A stretch of 64,000 nucleotides of DNA. Source: Turbatrix aceti (Eukaryota > Nematoda > Chromadorea > Rhabditida > Panagrolaimidae). Below the pieces are notes generated by a model. The model was not told the origin of the DNA and searched no databases. It saw only the letters and a list, made by a program, of their open reading frames with translations. Below, piece by piece: positions 1 through 11,800 of this stretch (positions are counted from its first letter, which is position 1; each line of letters begins with the position of its first letter). The position numbers and the translations under genes were made by a program. The DNA is taken from contig OZ017769.1 in assembly GCA_963969345.1 (NCBI GenBank), positions 1,054,001-1,118,000 of the forward strand, read 5' to 3'.

Positions 1-213
1 ACAACACGTGTTAGAAAAAAAGGCATCAAAGGCAAAAAAAAGTTGAAACCATAAAAACGGACTTTTTTCAGCTTGAATTTGAATAAAAATAAGGGGAGAA
101 AAGTCTTCACCCCCTGTTGTGCTCCTTTAGTGCTCCTTATGCTAGTGCGGGCACAACACGTGTTAGAAAAAAAAAGGTATCTAAGGCAAAAAAAAGTTGA
201 AAACATAAAAACG
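1..213. repeat. Two direct copies of a ~60 bp sequence
   Basis: Positions 1-59 and 153-213 are near-identical. Both begin ACAACACGTGTTAG, run through an A-rich stretch and end in CATAAAAACG. The intervening ~93 bp is not repeated inside the window. The first copy starts at the window edge, so the array may continue to the left. No coding signal is visible. Confidence 0.7.
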
Positions 214-265
214 TATGCATTCCAAAAAAACATGAGAAAGCGCGCGCGCTGGCAAACATTTTTTT

Positions 266-313
266 TGCTTTGGCAAAGTGTCCCAAACATGTTTGGGACA
301 CTTTGCCAAAGCA
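266..313. repeat. Perfect 48 bp palindrome
   Basis: The sequence reads identically on both strands, with no spacer, around a centre between 289 and 290. The half-site starts TGCTTTGGCAAAGTGTCCCA. Symmetry stops at both flanks. It lies about 70 bp upstream of the mrpl-24 start codon. It could form a cruciform or hairpin; its function is unknown. Confidence 0.9.
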
Positions 314-380
314 TTGCATTCAATTTTTTGTCGCATGTTTTCATAAAATTTTCTCTTTTTCTTGCGTCTCGATCTCCAAA

Positions 381-1438
381 ATGTGGTTTTCTCGCCCTTG
401 TTGTGTCCCCAGGCGTCTGTACGCTCAGCTGGATTACGCCCGGCATATGCCCCGATCGTACATCAACAAAACGAAGCGTACAATCCCTCGCGTCGTCTAT
501 GACAATCGCTATGGTGCTCCGCCCGTAACTCGCTACTAGTAAGTTGCTTTTAGACCCCACTGTTTACAAATTTATCCCCTTTCTTTAGTGTTCATCCTGA
601 CGACGACGTCCCAGACCCTGCCTACCGGTCGTGGGAGAAAAAAACGTTGCAGGAGACGCTTGAGAAGCAATCCGCCTATCACTCGGCTTTCCTCAACAAC
701 AAGTACTATCACACCGCGCATCGCAAGATCCGGCCCATCCCCGACGAAGAGTGGACCATCTTTCCCGGCGACACCGTCCAGGTCATGATTGGCAAGGACA
801 GAATTGCCCAGGGCGTGGTTGCGAGGGTGCTCAAGGAGTCGAACAGTGTTTTTGTCGATGGCCTGCACACCAAGTTCGAGGAAGAATCCCAGGGCCTGGA
901 GGAACACGGCGTTCCGAGCATGTTCAAGTGGGCCGAGCAGCCGCTGGATCCTTCCAAGGACGAGGTCATGCTCGTCGATCCAAATGACAAGTAAGTTTTG
1001 CGATTACAGTTGGCCTAAATTGTGTTTTTTGGCCTATTTGTAAAAAATTTTTGTAATCACTGATTTCCGGTTTCAAAACTTAATTTTTTATCAATTTGAT
1101 TTTTTCGGGATTAAAATTTTAATTCAAAAAACAAATTACACCTTTCTACCGTTTTCAGGGAACCCTGCACCGCTTCCTGGGTCCTGAATGAAGCCAAAAC
1201 TGATTGGATCAGAGTCAGCGACCGTACCGGTTTCGAAATCCCCCTCCCCATCCAGGCAAAGGTGACGTACGATTACGTGACCCCAGCGGACTACATCGAG
1301 GTCCCCGACAAAGACACGCCGAGTCTCGCTGCCCTCAAGCGGACGTACACGCCCAAGCTCTCGTTGGTCGAGGACGAGCTCGCGGAGAGCCTTGGCATCA
1401 AGGACGATCGCCAGTACAGACCCAGCTACTTTTACTAG
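381..1438 (+). CDS. mrpl-24: Mitochondrial ribosomal protein L24 (uL24m)
   Basis: This encodes a component of the large subunit of the mitochondrial ribosome, expected in the matrix. Three exons join in frame: 381-538, 589-990 and 1159-1438, with GTAAGT donors and TTTAG/TTTCAG acceptors. The product is about 240 residues. A KOW-type segment is visible in exon 2: a PGDTVQVMIGKDRIAQG stretch followed by VxxVxxExNxVFVDGL, the nucleic-acid-binding core of the L24 family. The arginine-rich N-terminus (MWFSRPCCVPRRLY) fits a mitochondrial targeting region. The start at 381 is the first Met in the exon that also carries the conserved N-terminal segment. The 3' end faces the phosphatase gene, with only ~46 bp between the two stop codons. 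Confidence 0.85.
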
Positions 1439-1466
1439 TTTGCGTATAGGACAACGAATTTTAAAA

Positions 1467-1472
1467 AATAAA
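1467..1472 (+). terminator. Poly(A) signal of mrpl-24
   Basis: An AATAAA hexamer lies 29 bp after the stop codon. It is only 13 bp before the end of the convergent coding region, so the two transcripts probably overlap at their 3' ends. Confidence 0.6.
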
Positions 1473-1484
1473 GTTAAAGTTATT

Positions 1485-3328
1485 CTACTTGCTTTTTCGT
1501 GTTGACTTTCGCTTCGGCGTGGTGCTTTGAGTTTTCTTATTATTATTATTTTTGAGACCGGAGGAGGGCTGCTTAGGTCTCTGTGGCTGCTTGGGTTTAT
1601 CTGGCTGCTTGGGTTTCTCTGGCTGCTTGGGTTTCTCTGGCTGCTTGGGTCTCTCTGGCTTCTTGGTTCTCTCTAGCTGCTTGGGTTTCTGTTTGGATGG
1701 TTTTGAGTTCGTGCTTGCAGTTTTTTCATTCTTCTTGCCGGGGGGTTTTTTAGGAATCTTCTTGGGCGATGGTCGGGGATGGGTCAGGCGACCACCCGTT
1801 GGAGTTGAAGTTGCAGCACTATCATCAGCTGTATTCTCTTCCGAAGTGTCGTCGCTTTTTTTGGATTTTGTAAACTTTGGCTTGGGCTTTGGAGTAGGAG
1901 GGGTTGGGGACGTCGGCGTGAGTTCTACCTTCCGAGTCGACCCACTCGTAGAAGACTCACTAGACGCAGACGGCGTCATGATCGACGGATTCGTGGCAAC
2001 AGTCTTTTCAAGACCCTCTATTCCAGTCGGGATCCTGACGACCAACTTGCATTCCAAATCCTTGCTCACGTGCAGTACGCCAGCGGCATTTTCAAATTCC
2101 TGACAGTAGTATGGAGCTGAGAATATCGTAAGCATTCTTCGTTTTGCGAAAAATTCATATCCATCCATGACGACCTGGTGAGCGCGTACGATGAGATCGA
2201 GGCCAAATTCGGAACAGAATTCAACGACGCATCCCTCGTCAAAGGTGTACGACACTCCCCGGGGCGAGGCTTCGTAGTTGCTTGTCCCGTGCGTCGGATC
2301 GGCCCAGAGGAGATCGCAGACGATTCCATAGGTCGGGACTTCGAGCGGTCGACGGATGACGCTGAGCATCTCCCACACGACCATGTCACGCGAAATGCCG
2401 CCGTGCATGCAGAAGATTCGACCGCCGATGCGCGCGCACAGGGGAAGGCAGTTGAAGGTTATTTGAAAGTGCTCCCATAAACTGACGTCGAATCGGGCCA
2501 TGACTTCAGCGTGAAAGCCGTAAACTCTGAAAAAAAACAAAACCGTAACCTTGTTGTCGAAATGTTCAAAACAATTTCAAAAACATTGATGTGCACGAAT
2601 TTCATGTCTCACAGCGAAAATTGATAGTGCCTAAATTTTCGCGTTGAGAGTTGCGTTGCGTGATGTTGCAACAATTTTGTTCTCACAGCGAAAACCGCTA
2701 CAGTATACGTTACGCATTTCTTACGTTTCCTAACCATTTTACAAGTGCAAAACACAACCCACCGATTGAGAAACCTCGATTCATGATTGCCGCGAAGTAT
2801 AAAAATCTTATCAGGATACATGAGTTTGTACGAAAACAGAAGGATGACAGTTTCTATTGAATTGCTGCCTCTGTCGACGTAATCCCCAAGGAAAAGGTAT
2901 CTCCTAAAAAATAACCAATTTTTTGAAAATAACATAAATTCACAAAAATCGTACGTTTTAGGCGGAAATCCGTTTTGTATAAAAATTGGGACCACATCCG
3001 AAAATTGTCCGTGAAGATCTCCGACGACGACGATGGGTGGCTCGATTTCGATAAGCGCTGCATCGGTGAGAAGGACTTCCCTGGAGCGAACGACAATTTC
3101 CAGTACAATATCGTAATCGAGGTGGCATTTTGTGGTATTTTCGTAGTGTTCGATGAGTTCTTTGACTATGCTTTCCATCTTGGAACGCCACCTTTTGAAT
3201 GCAGTATTTGTGTGTGTCTTCATTGTCGTACAGGTGGGATCACAAGTGCTTCCGCATGCTTTGATATCGTCGAACAGACTGCCGTAGAAGGCTGTCGGCC
3301 AGCGACTGAGGAGAACGTGATCATTCAA
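1485..3328 (-). CDS. Divergent PP1-type Ser/Thr protein phosphatase with KPKQP tail
   Basis: This is a metal-dependent phosphoserine/threonine phosphatase of the PPP family, closest in layout to PP1. Exons in coding order are 3328-2955, 2903-2763 and 2526-1485, in frame for about 518 residues. All core motifs are present: GDLHGQ, GDYVDRG, RGNHE, CMHGG, the CDLLWADP segment, RAHQVV and SAPYYC. PP1 usually has SAPNYC, so Asn is replaced by Tyr. About 190 residues follow the catalytic core: a Ser/Thr/Pro-rich stretch, then a lysine/proline region with several tandem KPKQPE-like hexads and a basic end. Such tails are absent from canonical PP1. Nematodes have many divergent PP1 paralogues, often sperm-expressed; that role here is inference. 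The start at 3328 is the longest option; a Met at the conserved MESIVKEL segment would give a more canonical N-terminus. Confidence 0.85.
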
Positions 3329-3769
3329 ATGTTTTCAAAATTAATTTGAATAATAATAAAAAAGTTTACGGTAATTTTTATGCGTCGAATAAATATTTTT
3401 TATTTATGTTGTGGTTACGCAATTTGACTTGTCTTTATGGTCTTTATTCCCGATCAAAAAAACTTATAACATCACATACAAAATCAACAACAAAGATTGC
3501 AGCGCACCCTTGAGTACGGAGGTCTGAGGGGGACTGTTCTCTCGTCTGTGCCTGACTAGTCGATATATACAACAAAAGAGGCCATTCGCAAAACGCTGAC
3601 GACGTCGTTCTTTTCTCCCACTGAGTAATGGTGAAATAAATAAATAAATAAATGACTGACCAACGAGGACGCAGAGAAGACACGTGAGGTTTAGTAAGAA
3701 AAGCGAAACACGCCTTTCTTACTAAACCTCATCAACATTCTTGGCGCGCCAAGAATCGTGTGCAAGAAA
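3329..3769. repeat. Intergenic DNA with two hairpin-forming palindromes
   Basis: No gene is supported here. Positions 3686-3701 and 3715-3730 form a 16 bp perfect stem around a 13 nt loop. Just downstream, 3737-3756 is a perfect 20 bp palindrome with the core TTGGCGCGCCAA. Both lie immediately outside the left end of the 3770-6971 element, so they may be remnants of other foldback insertions or insertion hot-spot sequence. Confidence 0.7.
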
Positions 3770-6700
3770 CGGACTTTTATTTTTCATATAAGCGGCATAT
3801 TGGGTTCATATATCCTTCATATATAAATAAATCATATATGAAACATATATGATTCATATATGATTTACCCAAAATCAGCCAAGTTTTGAAGTAGCATATG
3901 TGAATCATATATGTTTCATATATGATTGTGAAAAAATGAGGAATTCACATAACCTTCATATAAGTGGCATATATCCGGGGGATATGAAGCTTGGCAAAAT
4001 GTGTTGGAGCATCATGATTCGTTGCAAGGTTCGGATTCGGAAAATTGTCATGTTTCTCGTTATTTTCAAAGACTGGAAGCCGTATCTCGTGTTTTAGAGT
4101 TGTTTTCGTTTCCTTTTTGTTGCGTTTTCGTAGGATTGCTATGTGTGAGCTTGGCTTACAAAGTATTTCGTACATTTGCGTTTTTTGATGCCATTTGGAG
4201 CTTCCATGGGAGGGGTCGGAGTATTTTAGGTAACAGCGTACTTCTGCATTTGCCTGGGCAGATGTAGAAGTAAATAGTACTTCAGAGCGTCGTAATTGTA
4301 GGTACCTTGTTTTATGGCAAATGAATTATTTTTTCGTTTAGTTTTCGTATTTTTCGTGTTTTTTAATCATTGTAATGAGTGCCGTTGGGTACCCGACCCA
4401 AAATTTCGGATTTTTGGATCGGGTACTTGACAACGCTGCATTCTGATTTCAGGGACTATATTGCAACAGGAATATACTTTTTTTGGTTCATTTGTATATA
4501 TTCCTGATGTGTGATCGTTGAAAAATAAAAAATAAGAAAGTGTTTCTTTTATGATTTGCTGACAAAAGTTGCATTATGCACTTTAAACAATACCTTAAAG
4601 CAATTTGATGAGTATTTTGCTTTCCTCGTGGCGCCGCTAATATGGATCAAGGTTGGTTTTATAGAATAAAATAAAAGTAGCAAAGCTGATAATTATGTGC
4701 AAAATAAATTATTATTGTTATGGAGGTGATGGGTTTCACAACCCTGTTTATATCTATGTGACTCTTTTTTAATGACTTTTTTTGGCAGTGAATGGAAACT
4801 AGCTGTTTAGAATTTGTTAATATTTGCTGTTCATAATTGTAAATAAATATTTTTTGACGAAGGAGAAACGGGTTTCAAAAATCCTTTTATATCTGCTTTT
4901 TCTTTTTTTTTTGTCAAAAAAAAAAAATAATTATACCGCGTTGTCATCGGCAAACTCAATTTTTCTTGTAAGTTTTGTATTTTTTACGGATTTGACGTTT
5001 ATTTTGGGCGAGGAAATTTTTTTAAGAGGTACTCTGCGAGCCGATTTATTTATAAGGTGGAGGGCGCTACACAGGCATTTTACACTTTCCGATGTTTTGT
5101 GCCAAAGTTGTAGGCACCTATAGGGAGGTTCCAAATTTCCATACCAAAATTTTTTTAGATGCCGGATTCTGGAGTTTCGGCTTCTGCAATTTTTGACGTC
5201 AAATTTTCAAACTGTTTCAAAAATTCTGATTTTTGGTATACAGGGGTATCTTGGCACGAGAAATCGACTGGTGTATTTAGTTTTCTCAAAAAACATCTGA
5301 CTTTTTTGAAAAAATGTGATTTCTGGTTTTTCCGCCCGTTTTTGTCCGTTGCTTGGCTCCAGCATCCGTATATTACCCGGCGAAGTGGTTTTCGCAGGCT
5401 AATCTTGTAGCTTGGTTTCTGCTCTATCGGGAAAAGTGAAAGAAAAAATATGTTAGCTCCATCAATTTTTGTTTTGAATTTTTTTATAGCGCCAACTCGA
5501 TCAAAAACAAGCGAAAAAAGAGAGATTACGCGTGCGAAACGCATGCGCTGCAGCACGGCGCGCGCTCGCACGTTGCGCGCACACAAAGCGGGGAAGATCT
5601 GTGGGCTTTTTCAACCATTTTAGATCGAGTTGGCGTCATAAAAAAATTCGAAACGAAAATTGATGGAGCTAATATATTTTTTCTTTCACTTTTCCAGATA
5701 GAGCAGAAACCAAGCTACAAGATTAGCCTGCGAAAACCACTTCGCCGGGTAATATACGGATGCTGGAGCCAAGCAACGGACAAAAACGGGCGGAAAAACC
5801 AGAAATCACATTTTTTCAAAAAAGTCAGATGTTTTTTGAGAAAACTAAATACACCAGTCGATTTCTCGTGCCAAGATACCCCTGTATACCAAAAATCAGA
5901 ATTTTTGAAACAGTTTGAAAATTTGACGTCAAAAATTGCAGAAGCCGAAACTCCAGAATCCGGCATCTAAAAAAATTTTGGTATGGAAATTTGGAACCTC
6001 CCTATAGGTGCCTACAACTTTGGCACAAAACATCGGAAAGTGTAAAATGCCTGTGTAGTCGGAAATAAATCTGCTCGCAGAGTGGCTCTTAACCTTCATT
6101 TCAGATTTTTCAGATAATTGCGGTGAGTTTTGTTACAAAAAATTGGCAAAAAAATTTCATTGGCTTAATTTTTTTAGCAATTTTTCGTGAGTTTTTTTGA
6201 TACTAAAATTTTTATGATAAAAAATGGGAACAATAAAATTTCTATTTTTTCATTTTTTTAGGTAACGGTGAGTATTTTTTTAATATGGGCTGATTAATTT
6301 TTGTTTTTTTTTAATTTTCTTTAAAGGCACAATATAACGTGTTTTTTTCTTATTACAGAGCAATATTCACGCATCAAACCAGCTGCTCTCGAAAAATACC
6401 GTTAGAATTCAGCAGTAACAGACAACAAAGCCTAAAAATGTAAGTTTTGGCAAATATCATGTATTATTGGCTTCATAAACTTTTGCAGCACTCTACCAGT
6501 CCGATGACGCTCACTCAACTTCATGCTACCGATCGTCATGACTTCGTTGTGGACGGAAGCCAAAGTTTTGCTAAGCATCCACAGCTAAAAACTGTCAAAA
6601 ATGGTAGCCGGTGCAAAACTTTGCTCTTCCACCACTTCCAATGGAACGACCAACTTTTCGTCTCAAAATATCAACAATTTGCATGATAAGTTTTGTTTTG

Positions 6701-6971
6701 GCACAACGAGCTCGGCATCCACAGTCGTCGACTGTAAAATGGTCGCTGAAGCATCATTTGTGCCAAACATGTGTTTGTATGAATCACATATGATTCATAT
6801 ATATATACCAGCAAAAAGGAGAAAAATTTTCCTCAGAAGTATATATGAATCATATATACTTCATATAAAAATCATATTAAATTCACATATGCGGGGTAGG
6901 AGATTCATATATGAAACTGTTACCCGCATATATGAACCCAATATGCCGCCTATATGAAAAATAAAAGTCCG
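3770..6971. mobile_element. ~3.2 kb non-autonomous element with long terminal inverted repeats
   Basis: The left end (3770 onward) and the reverse complement of the right end (6971 backward) match at 43 of 44 outermost positions, beginning CGGACTTTTATTTTTCATAT. A further ~200 bp per arm is alignable but degenerate, made of repeated CATATATGA/TTCATATATG units. The arms also share an inner TTGGCA...GCATCAT stretch. No transposase-like open frame lies between the ends, so the element is non-autonomous. No clear target-site duplication is visible. The interior carries a second inverted repeat (5025-6090). Superfamily not assigned. Confidence 0.75.
5025..6090. repeat. ~1.07 kb near-perfect inverted repeat (foldback) nested in the larger element
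   Basis: The left arm is about 5025-5502 and the right arm about 5623-6090. They are nearly identical in inverted orientation; an 84-codon open frame at 5159-5410 (+) recurs unchanged at 5966-5715 (-). The 120 bp spacer is GC-rich, with ATGCGCTGCAGCACG and GCGCGCTCGC segments. The outermost ~50 bp of the arms is less well conserved. The mirrored frame is probably not a gene: it has no recognisable domain and exists because the arm happens to be open. A transcript through here would form a very long hairpin. Confidence 0.85.
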
Positions 6972-7264
6972 TGGTGCGCAACGAACCTCCGACTCGCCAA
7001 CACTTCCCCCCTTAGATATAAAACCCCCTGGGGCAGAATCAGGGGAACTAACGATGAGGCTTTTTTAAATTTTGTTACAAAACAGTTCAAACATAAAAAC
7101 GTGTTTCAAGAATACATTTTTTATTTCAAAATTTGGTAGTGTACGGCGTTTTCTAAAATTTGAATAAAAAGAACAACACTCGATTTCTGCCCGATTTGGT
7201 CGTCATTTTTGTACAGCTTTGCTTTTCTGTTGCGTATTCCGTTATTTTCCCCTATACGCAAGCC

Positions 7265-8846
7265 ATGGCATCGGCCTCTCTGTGTAACATTGATGACGCG
7301 GCTTCGCGTTCTGACGTCTCGTCGTCGACACTTTTTCGTCTCGTTCTTAGCAACGAAGAGCGCAAAGAAAACGACAGCATTTTGGCTGTTTTTTTGCGTC
7401 GAATTGAGCGCGAGGTCGGCGCTGATGCCGTTATTGTTGTAAGTTGCGTGTTGATGGACTTAAATTGGGGAAACTAGTGGGTGCGTGCTTAGCGATTTGT
7501 AATTCACATTTTTTAGTTGCGAAACGGTAATCGACTCCCCGTCCACCTGCTACTCCTTGCCGCGCATTCGGCTGTCCTGGAAAAGGCCTTCCGTCAACGC
7601 ACCACCGAGATCGATGGACGCTTTGCGCCTCCAGAAGCCGTTACGGCGGTCATCGACTTTCTCTACCGCCCGCTGCTCGTCTTCTCCCTCCGCCATCTCA
7701 GCGACCTTCTCCTCGTCGCCAACACCTGGCGGGTCAATGCGCTCAAGGAGGTCCTCGAGGAGCGCCTGGCCCGTCTCTCCCTGCACCCCCGACTCGCCAT
7801 CCACTGCCTCAGCCTCGCCCTCAGCACCATGGTGCACGTGTCCACTCAGATGCAGGACGCGGTGCTCGTCAACGCCGCCAGCAACCTCTGGGCCATCGTC
7901 GACGATCCCCGCTTCAACGACCTGACTGCTACTGCCGTTTTCGCGCTCCTGAGTGTCGATTCTCTGCCGGTTCGGAGTGAGTTGGAAGTCGGGCAGTTGT
8001 TGATCGACTTTCTTCGAGTCCCCAGTAACCGAATGCACGCCGCCCGCCTTGTTGGGGTCATTCGCCAGGAGCACCTGTTACCGGAGCAGCGCAAGCAACT
8101 TCTTCGCGGCGCAAAATCAGTCAACCTTCACGATGTTTTCCGCGAAGCTCTTGACGCGAAACCGACGATGGTTCGTCTGATTCGCCAGAATGGAGGCCGT
8201 TTCAACCCCTCCACTTCGAAGCCTACCGTATCTCCGGTATCGGAAGCTGGGTCTGTTGATTCGGAGTCGGAGGTTTCCACGTGCAACTCACAGTCTTGCA
8301 TTAACATTCGGCCTCGCTCGGCCCAGTCAGTTTCGGAAATCAACGATTGCCCGGACCTCTTTGATCGCGATGCTGCCGATCCGAATGCTTTTTTGCCGCG
8401 GCTGAAAAGGGAAAGTAGCGTTGTTTCGAAACCTATCGTTACTCCCCTTCCGCTTTCATCGCGTGGTTCGCAGTCGTCTGTTTGTCCCGAGGTTTGTTTG
8501 TTGGCTTCAAAAAACATATACGGTATTCTTTTTGTAAAAATAAGTATAACGCTTTTTTTGGTAGAAGTGTATCAGATGCAATACTTTTTGTATTTACAGA
8601 AAACGAAACTTTTTGTTACAAAAAGTGTAACGTTTTTTGTTATCATCGCATACGATACACATGGTTTTTGCTTTTATGAAAGAAGTTTTGTAACATATAT
8701 ATTTTTCGACTTTTCAGTCATCTGAATCCGATGTTTATCGCGGATTACGCCGTTTTCAACCTCTATCTTCTGAATCCCAGACGGAAATCAACGGTCTCCC
8801 ATCCGTCTTTGGTCCATTCCCACCTCGGAATCAAACCCCTCGATAG
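7265..8846 (+). CDS. BTB-BACK domain protein without Kelch repeats
   Basis: Three exons join in phase 0: 7265-7438, 7517-8491 and 8718-8846, giving about 425 residues. Residues ~20-150 look like a BTB/POZ fold: the HLLLLAAHSAVLEKAF segment matches the 'H(S)xVLxxxSxxF' core, followed by VIDFLYRP and LLLVANTWRV. Residues ~150-270 resemble a BACK helical region (LSLALSTM, LLIDFLRVPSNRMHAARLVG). BTB-BACK proteins usually serve as substrate adaptors for Cullin-3 ubiquitin ligases; that role is inferred. The C-terminal ~150 residues are Ser/Pro-rich and low complexity, with no Kelch propeller. The short last exon was chosen because it keeps the frame and ends at a stop before an AATAAA at 8922. Confidence 0.75.
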
Positions 8847-11800
8847 ACATGCATGCCTGCATTTTTTTTGCCAAACAAAGTTGTTTGTGTGTATAAAAAC
8901 TAAACTTGGCTGTTGGCATCAAATAAATACTATTGCCGGGTAAGGAAGGAGGGGTGTAAAGTGAGTCGCAACACACTCATACGCGAGAGTCCACAGTCAT
9001 CCGCCTCGAGTCATCATCATCGTGTAATAATGATGGCCTTCCAGTTGCGTCGGCACTGCTGCACGCGTCGTTTGTCGTGGCAGAGCGAGGTTATTACTCT
9101 AATTGCTGTGCCGTTCGTTCTTCCGTCAGCCAGCTTGCTTATTATTTGGATGCCAGTGCAGTCAGTGCTCATCAGGATGCCAGCGCGCGGTGATAGAAAT
9201 TATAAACACATATTTTTAAATTTAAAAATAGTATTTATCAGGGTAGTCCCAAGCCCGGTGCCGTCCATGAGGTCATTAGTCTAAAATCTGCAGATGCAGA
9301 TTTCCATGATAGTAGACTGCTGGATCAAGTGTAATAACAGGAGCTTTGTCGGCTGCGGCCGCGGCTTCAGTCTTGAGTCGCAGCGGATTATGCCAAGTCC
9401 TTGTTGCGCGAAGTGCCGCAGAGCTTTGTCCGGTAATAGTACAAGTGGTAGCGCAAATCCGGTGGCTGTGCCCTGTCGGAAAAGCCCGTGCCGCTCGTCT
9501 TGAATTTTTCGCGCACTCATTAGTCTAATGATCGTATCCATCGCAGCCTCCATGACGGGCAGGCTTTGTCTTTCTCATTTCCAGCCAGGTGTCGGGTAAA
9601 TGACCAATTTACCTGCCTGTTCCCATTGACCTCGGACCTCGGATTTAGACCACTTTTGCGGCGTTAGTGACACCCGCTGACATGACATGATGACTCCAAT
9701 GAATCACGGTTGACTGACAAAGGCTGGCTTTTTGGCTTTTCACGCTCGCGCGCGCAACTTTGATGTTACATGCCCTTCTCGGTGGCTTCAATTAATGAAC
9801 ACGCATCCGTTGTCGCCGTCTATCGTCACCTGGGCTTTCATTTTAGTACGACCGGTAACTGGTCAACAGCGACAGGTGTCCTCACCTGAACATCATGGAT
9901 CGTGCCTAAATTGGCACTTTGATCGCTGAACCGGGAATTGGGAGTCGGGAGTCAGTCATTGGAGAACAATACCCCCTCCTAAATTGCTCCCTCACTCAGG
10001 TATGCCTAATATGGGATGCTTGCTTTTCAGACGAATGCGCGCGCCCGCAACGCAACAGTTTTGGTCTTGTCCCGTTCCTTGACGACTCGTTTAAAATTTA
10101 TTTTTTTTGTGTTCCCCAGGGTGACACATGTTTCTTTGCCTAACTTGTTCAACTCTATGCGACACGAGCCCGAGTCAGAGTCAGCGTCATGTTTGTCGCC
10201 AGCGCAGCCACGAGTTTGCCCGCGCAAGTTTGGCGAGTCTTGATTTCTCATTTCTTCTCCCCTCCCGTTTAATACTACCCAGGCAGAGCCTCGGCAATTG
10301 GCATGTCTTCGCGCTCTCGACTCCTTCCTCTCCGCTCTTGGGTATCCGGTCAAGTGGCTTGCTACTGGCCTGTGCTGTGTTCCGTTCCGGCAATGTCATT
10401 CCGAAGAATCTTCTTGTTTTCTTCAGACTGACGCTAAAAACAATGCTTTTACGTTCACTTTTTCCCCCAAGCTTGTCAATTAGGGTTTTTGTCTTCGACG
10501 TGAACTCGCAGCCGTCCAATAACCCTCTTTGAACGCATTTCCACTCTCTCTGATGTTCTTTCTTCTCTCCGGGTAATTTTAATAATTCGGCACAAAGCCA
10601 TTACCCACCTTGAACCAAACCCATGTTCTTTCTGCGCCTCCGCGGGCTGAATAGACACGGTCCTTATTTGGCAGGGGCTGTTGTTTAGCTTTATTCAAGC
10701 GTGGCACATCGGGCTGACATGAAAACCAGCATGGAATGCAGAATTTATGAATTTTTTAATTTGGTTCGAAACTTGAAATATGTCAAATTACTATGACTTT
10801 TTCTTACGATGCATAGCAATTGGATTTATGGGGACCGACAAAATTGGAACAAAATTTTTTTTTTAAATTTTCATCAACCGGGACAAAAAAATTTGATATT
10901 TTTTTATTAACAGACTTTTTTAAATGCGCGAGTAGTTTTCTTATCATCAGGTCACCCAAGACGCCTCGAATGCGTTAATAGCTCCCAGCTGGCCCCTGAT
11001 TGGCCTTCGACCCCGCGCTATCCTTTCTTTCTTGCGCCCTGCCCTGTCCTGTCTGCCGACAGTTACCAGGGATTAGCCGATACGCTCCCAGCCAACCGGC
11101 CCACGCATGTCGCGCGCAGCTGGTCGATCCCAGACAAAAGTCGCATGTTAGCCAAGTTGAACTCTCGACAGGATGTGCGAACCGGAAGCTTCCTCTTTTT
11201 CTTTTTGTGCCGCGCATCCGCGCAACTTTGATACTTGAACTGATTGACAACTTTACGATAGCTTTGTCGGCTCATGTCAATTTATTCGTTTATTTATTTG
11301 TTTGAGTAAAAAAAAGTAAGAGTTACTGACTGTCAGTGAATGACCCTCTGGATATTTACAAAGGTCGGCCGCCGTCCATCGGCGATAGTGGATCGGGAGT
11401 GCCGGCGGCACATTGTAACACCCTTTGTCTTTGTGGTTGCAGGCTCAAAGTCGTTTTTGATCAGAAACTTTTGACTGGATTACTGTAAAATTAGGAGGTA
11501 TTTTCTGATGCAAAAAAAATTTACTGTAAAAAAGTGTTCATTTGTTTGAAAAAGATAAACGTATTTTTTATTAAATCAAAAAATACAAAGTGTATCATAT
11601 TCAACACACAACAATATACGATACACTTTTTAATACAATCGATGCACTTTTTTTTGAGTGTACCGTACCATTTTCAAGAGTGCATTTCAAGTCAGGAAAT
11701 GCGTCGAGGTCAGTCATGTTATTGTTTTTGGCCTTCCTGTGCTTTGTCATGCTTATTTATTCATACGAGTCCGAACGAACCTTCGATCATTGAGCCGACA

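Noticed and set aside
5155..5966. 84-codon open frame repeated on opposite strands as a possible protein gene
   Set aside because: It is the same DNA seen twice because it lies in inverted-repeat arms; no domain, no start context and no splice partners.
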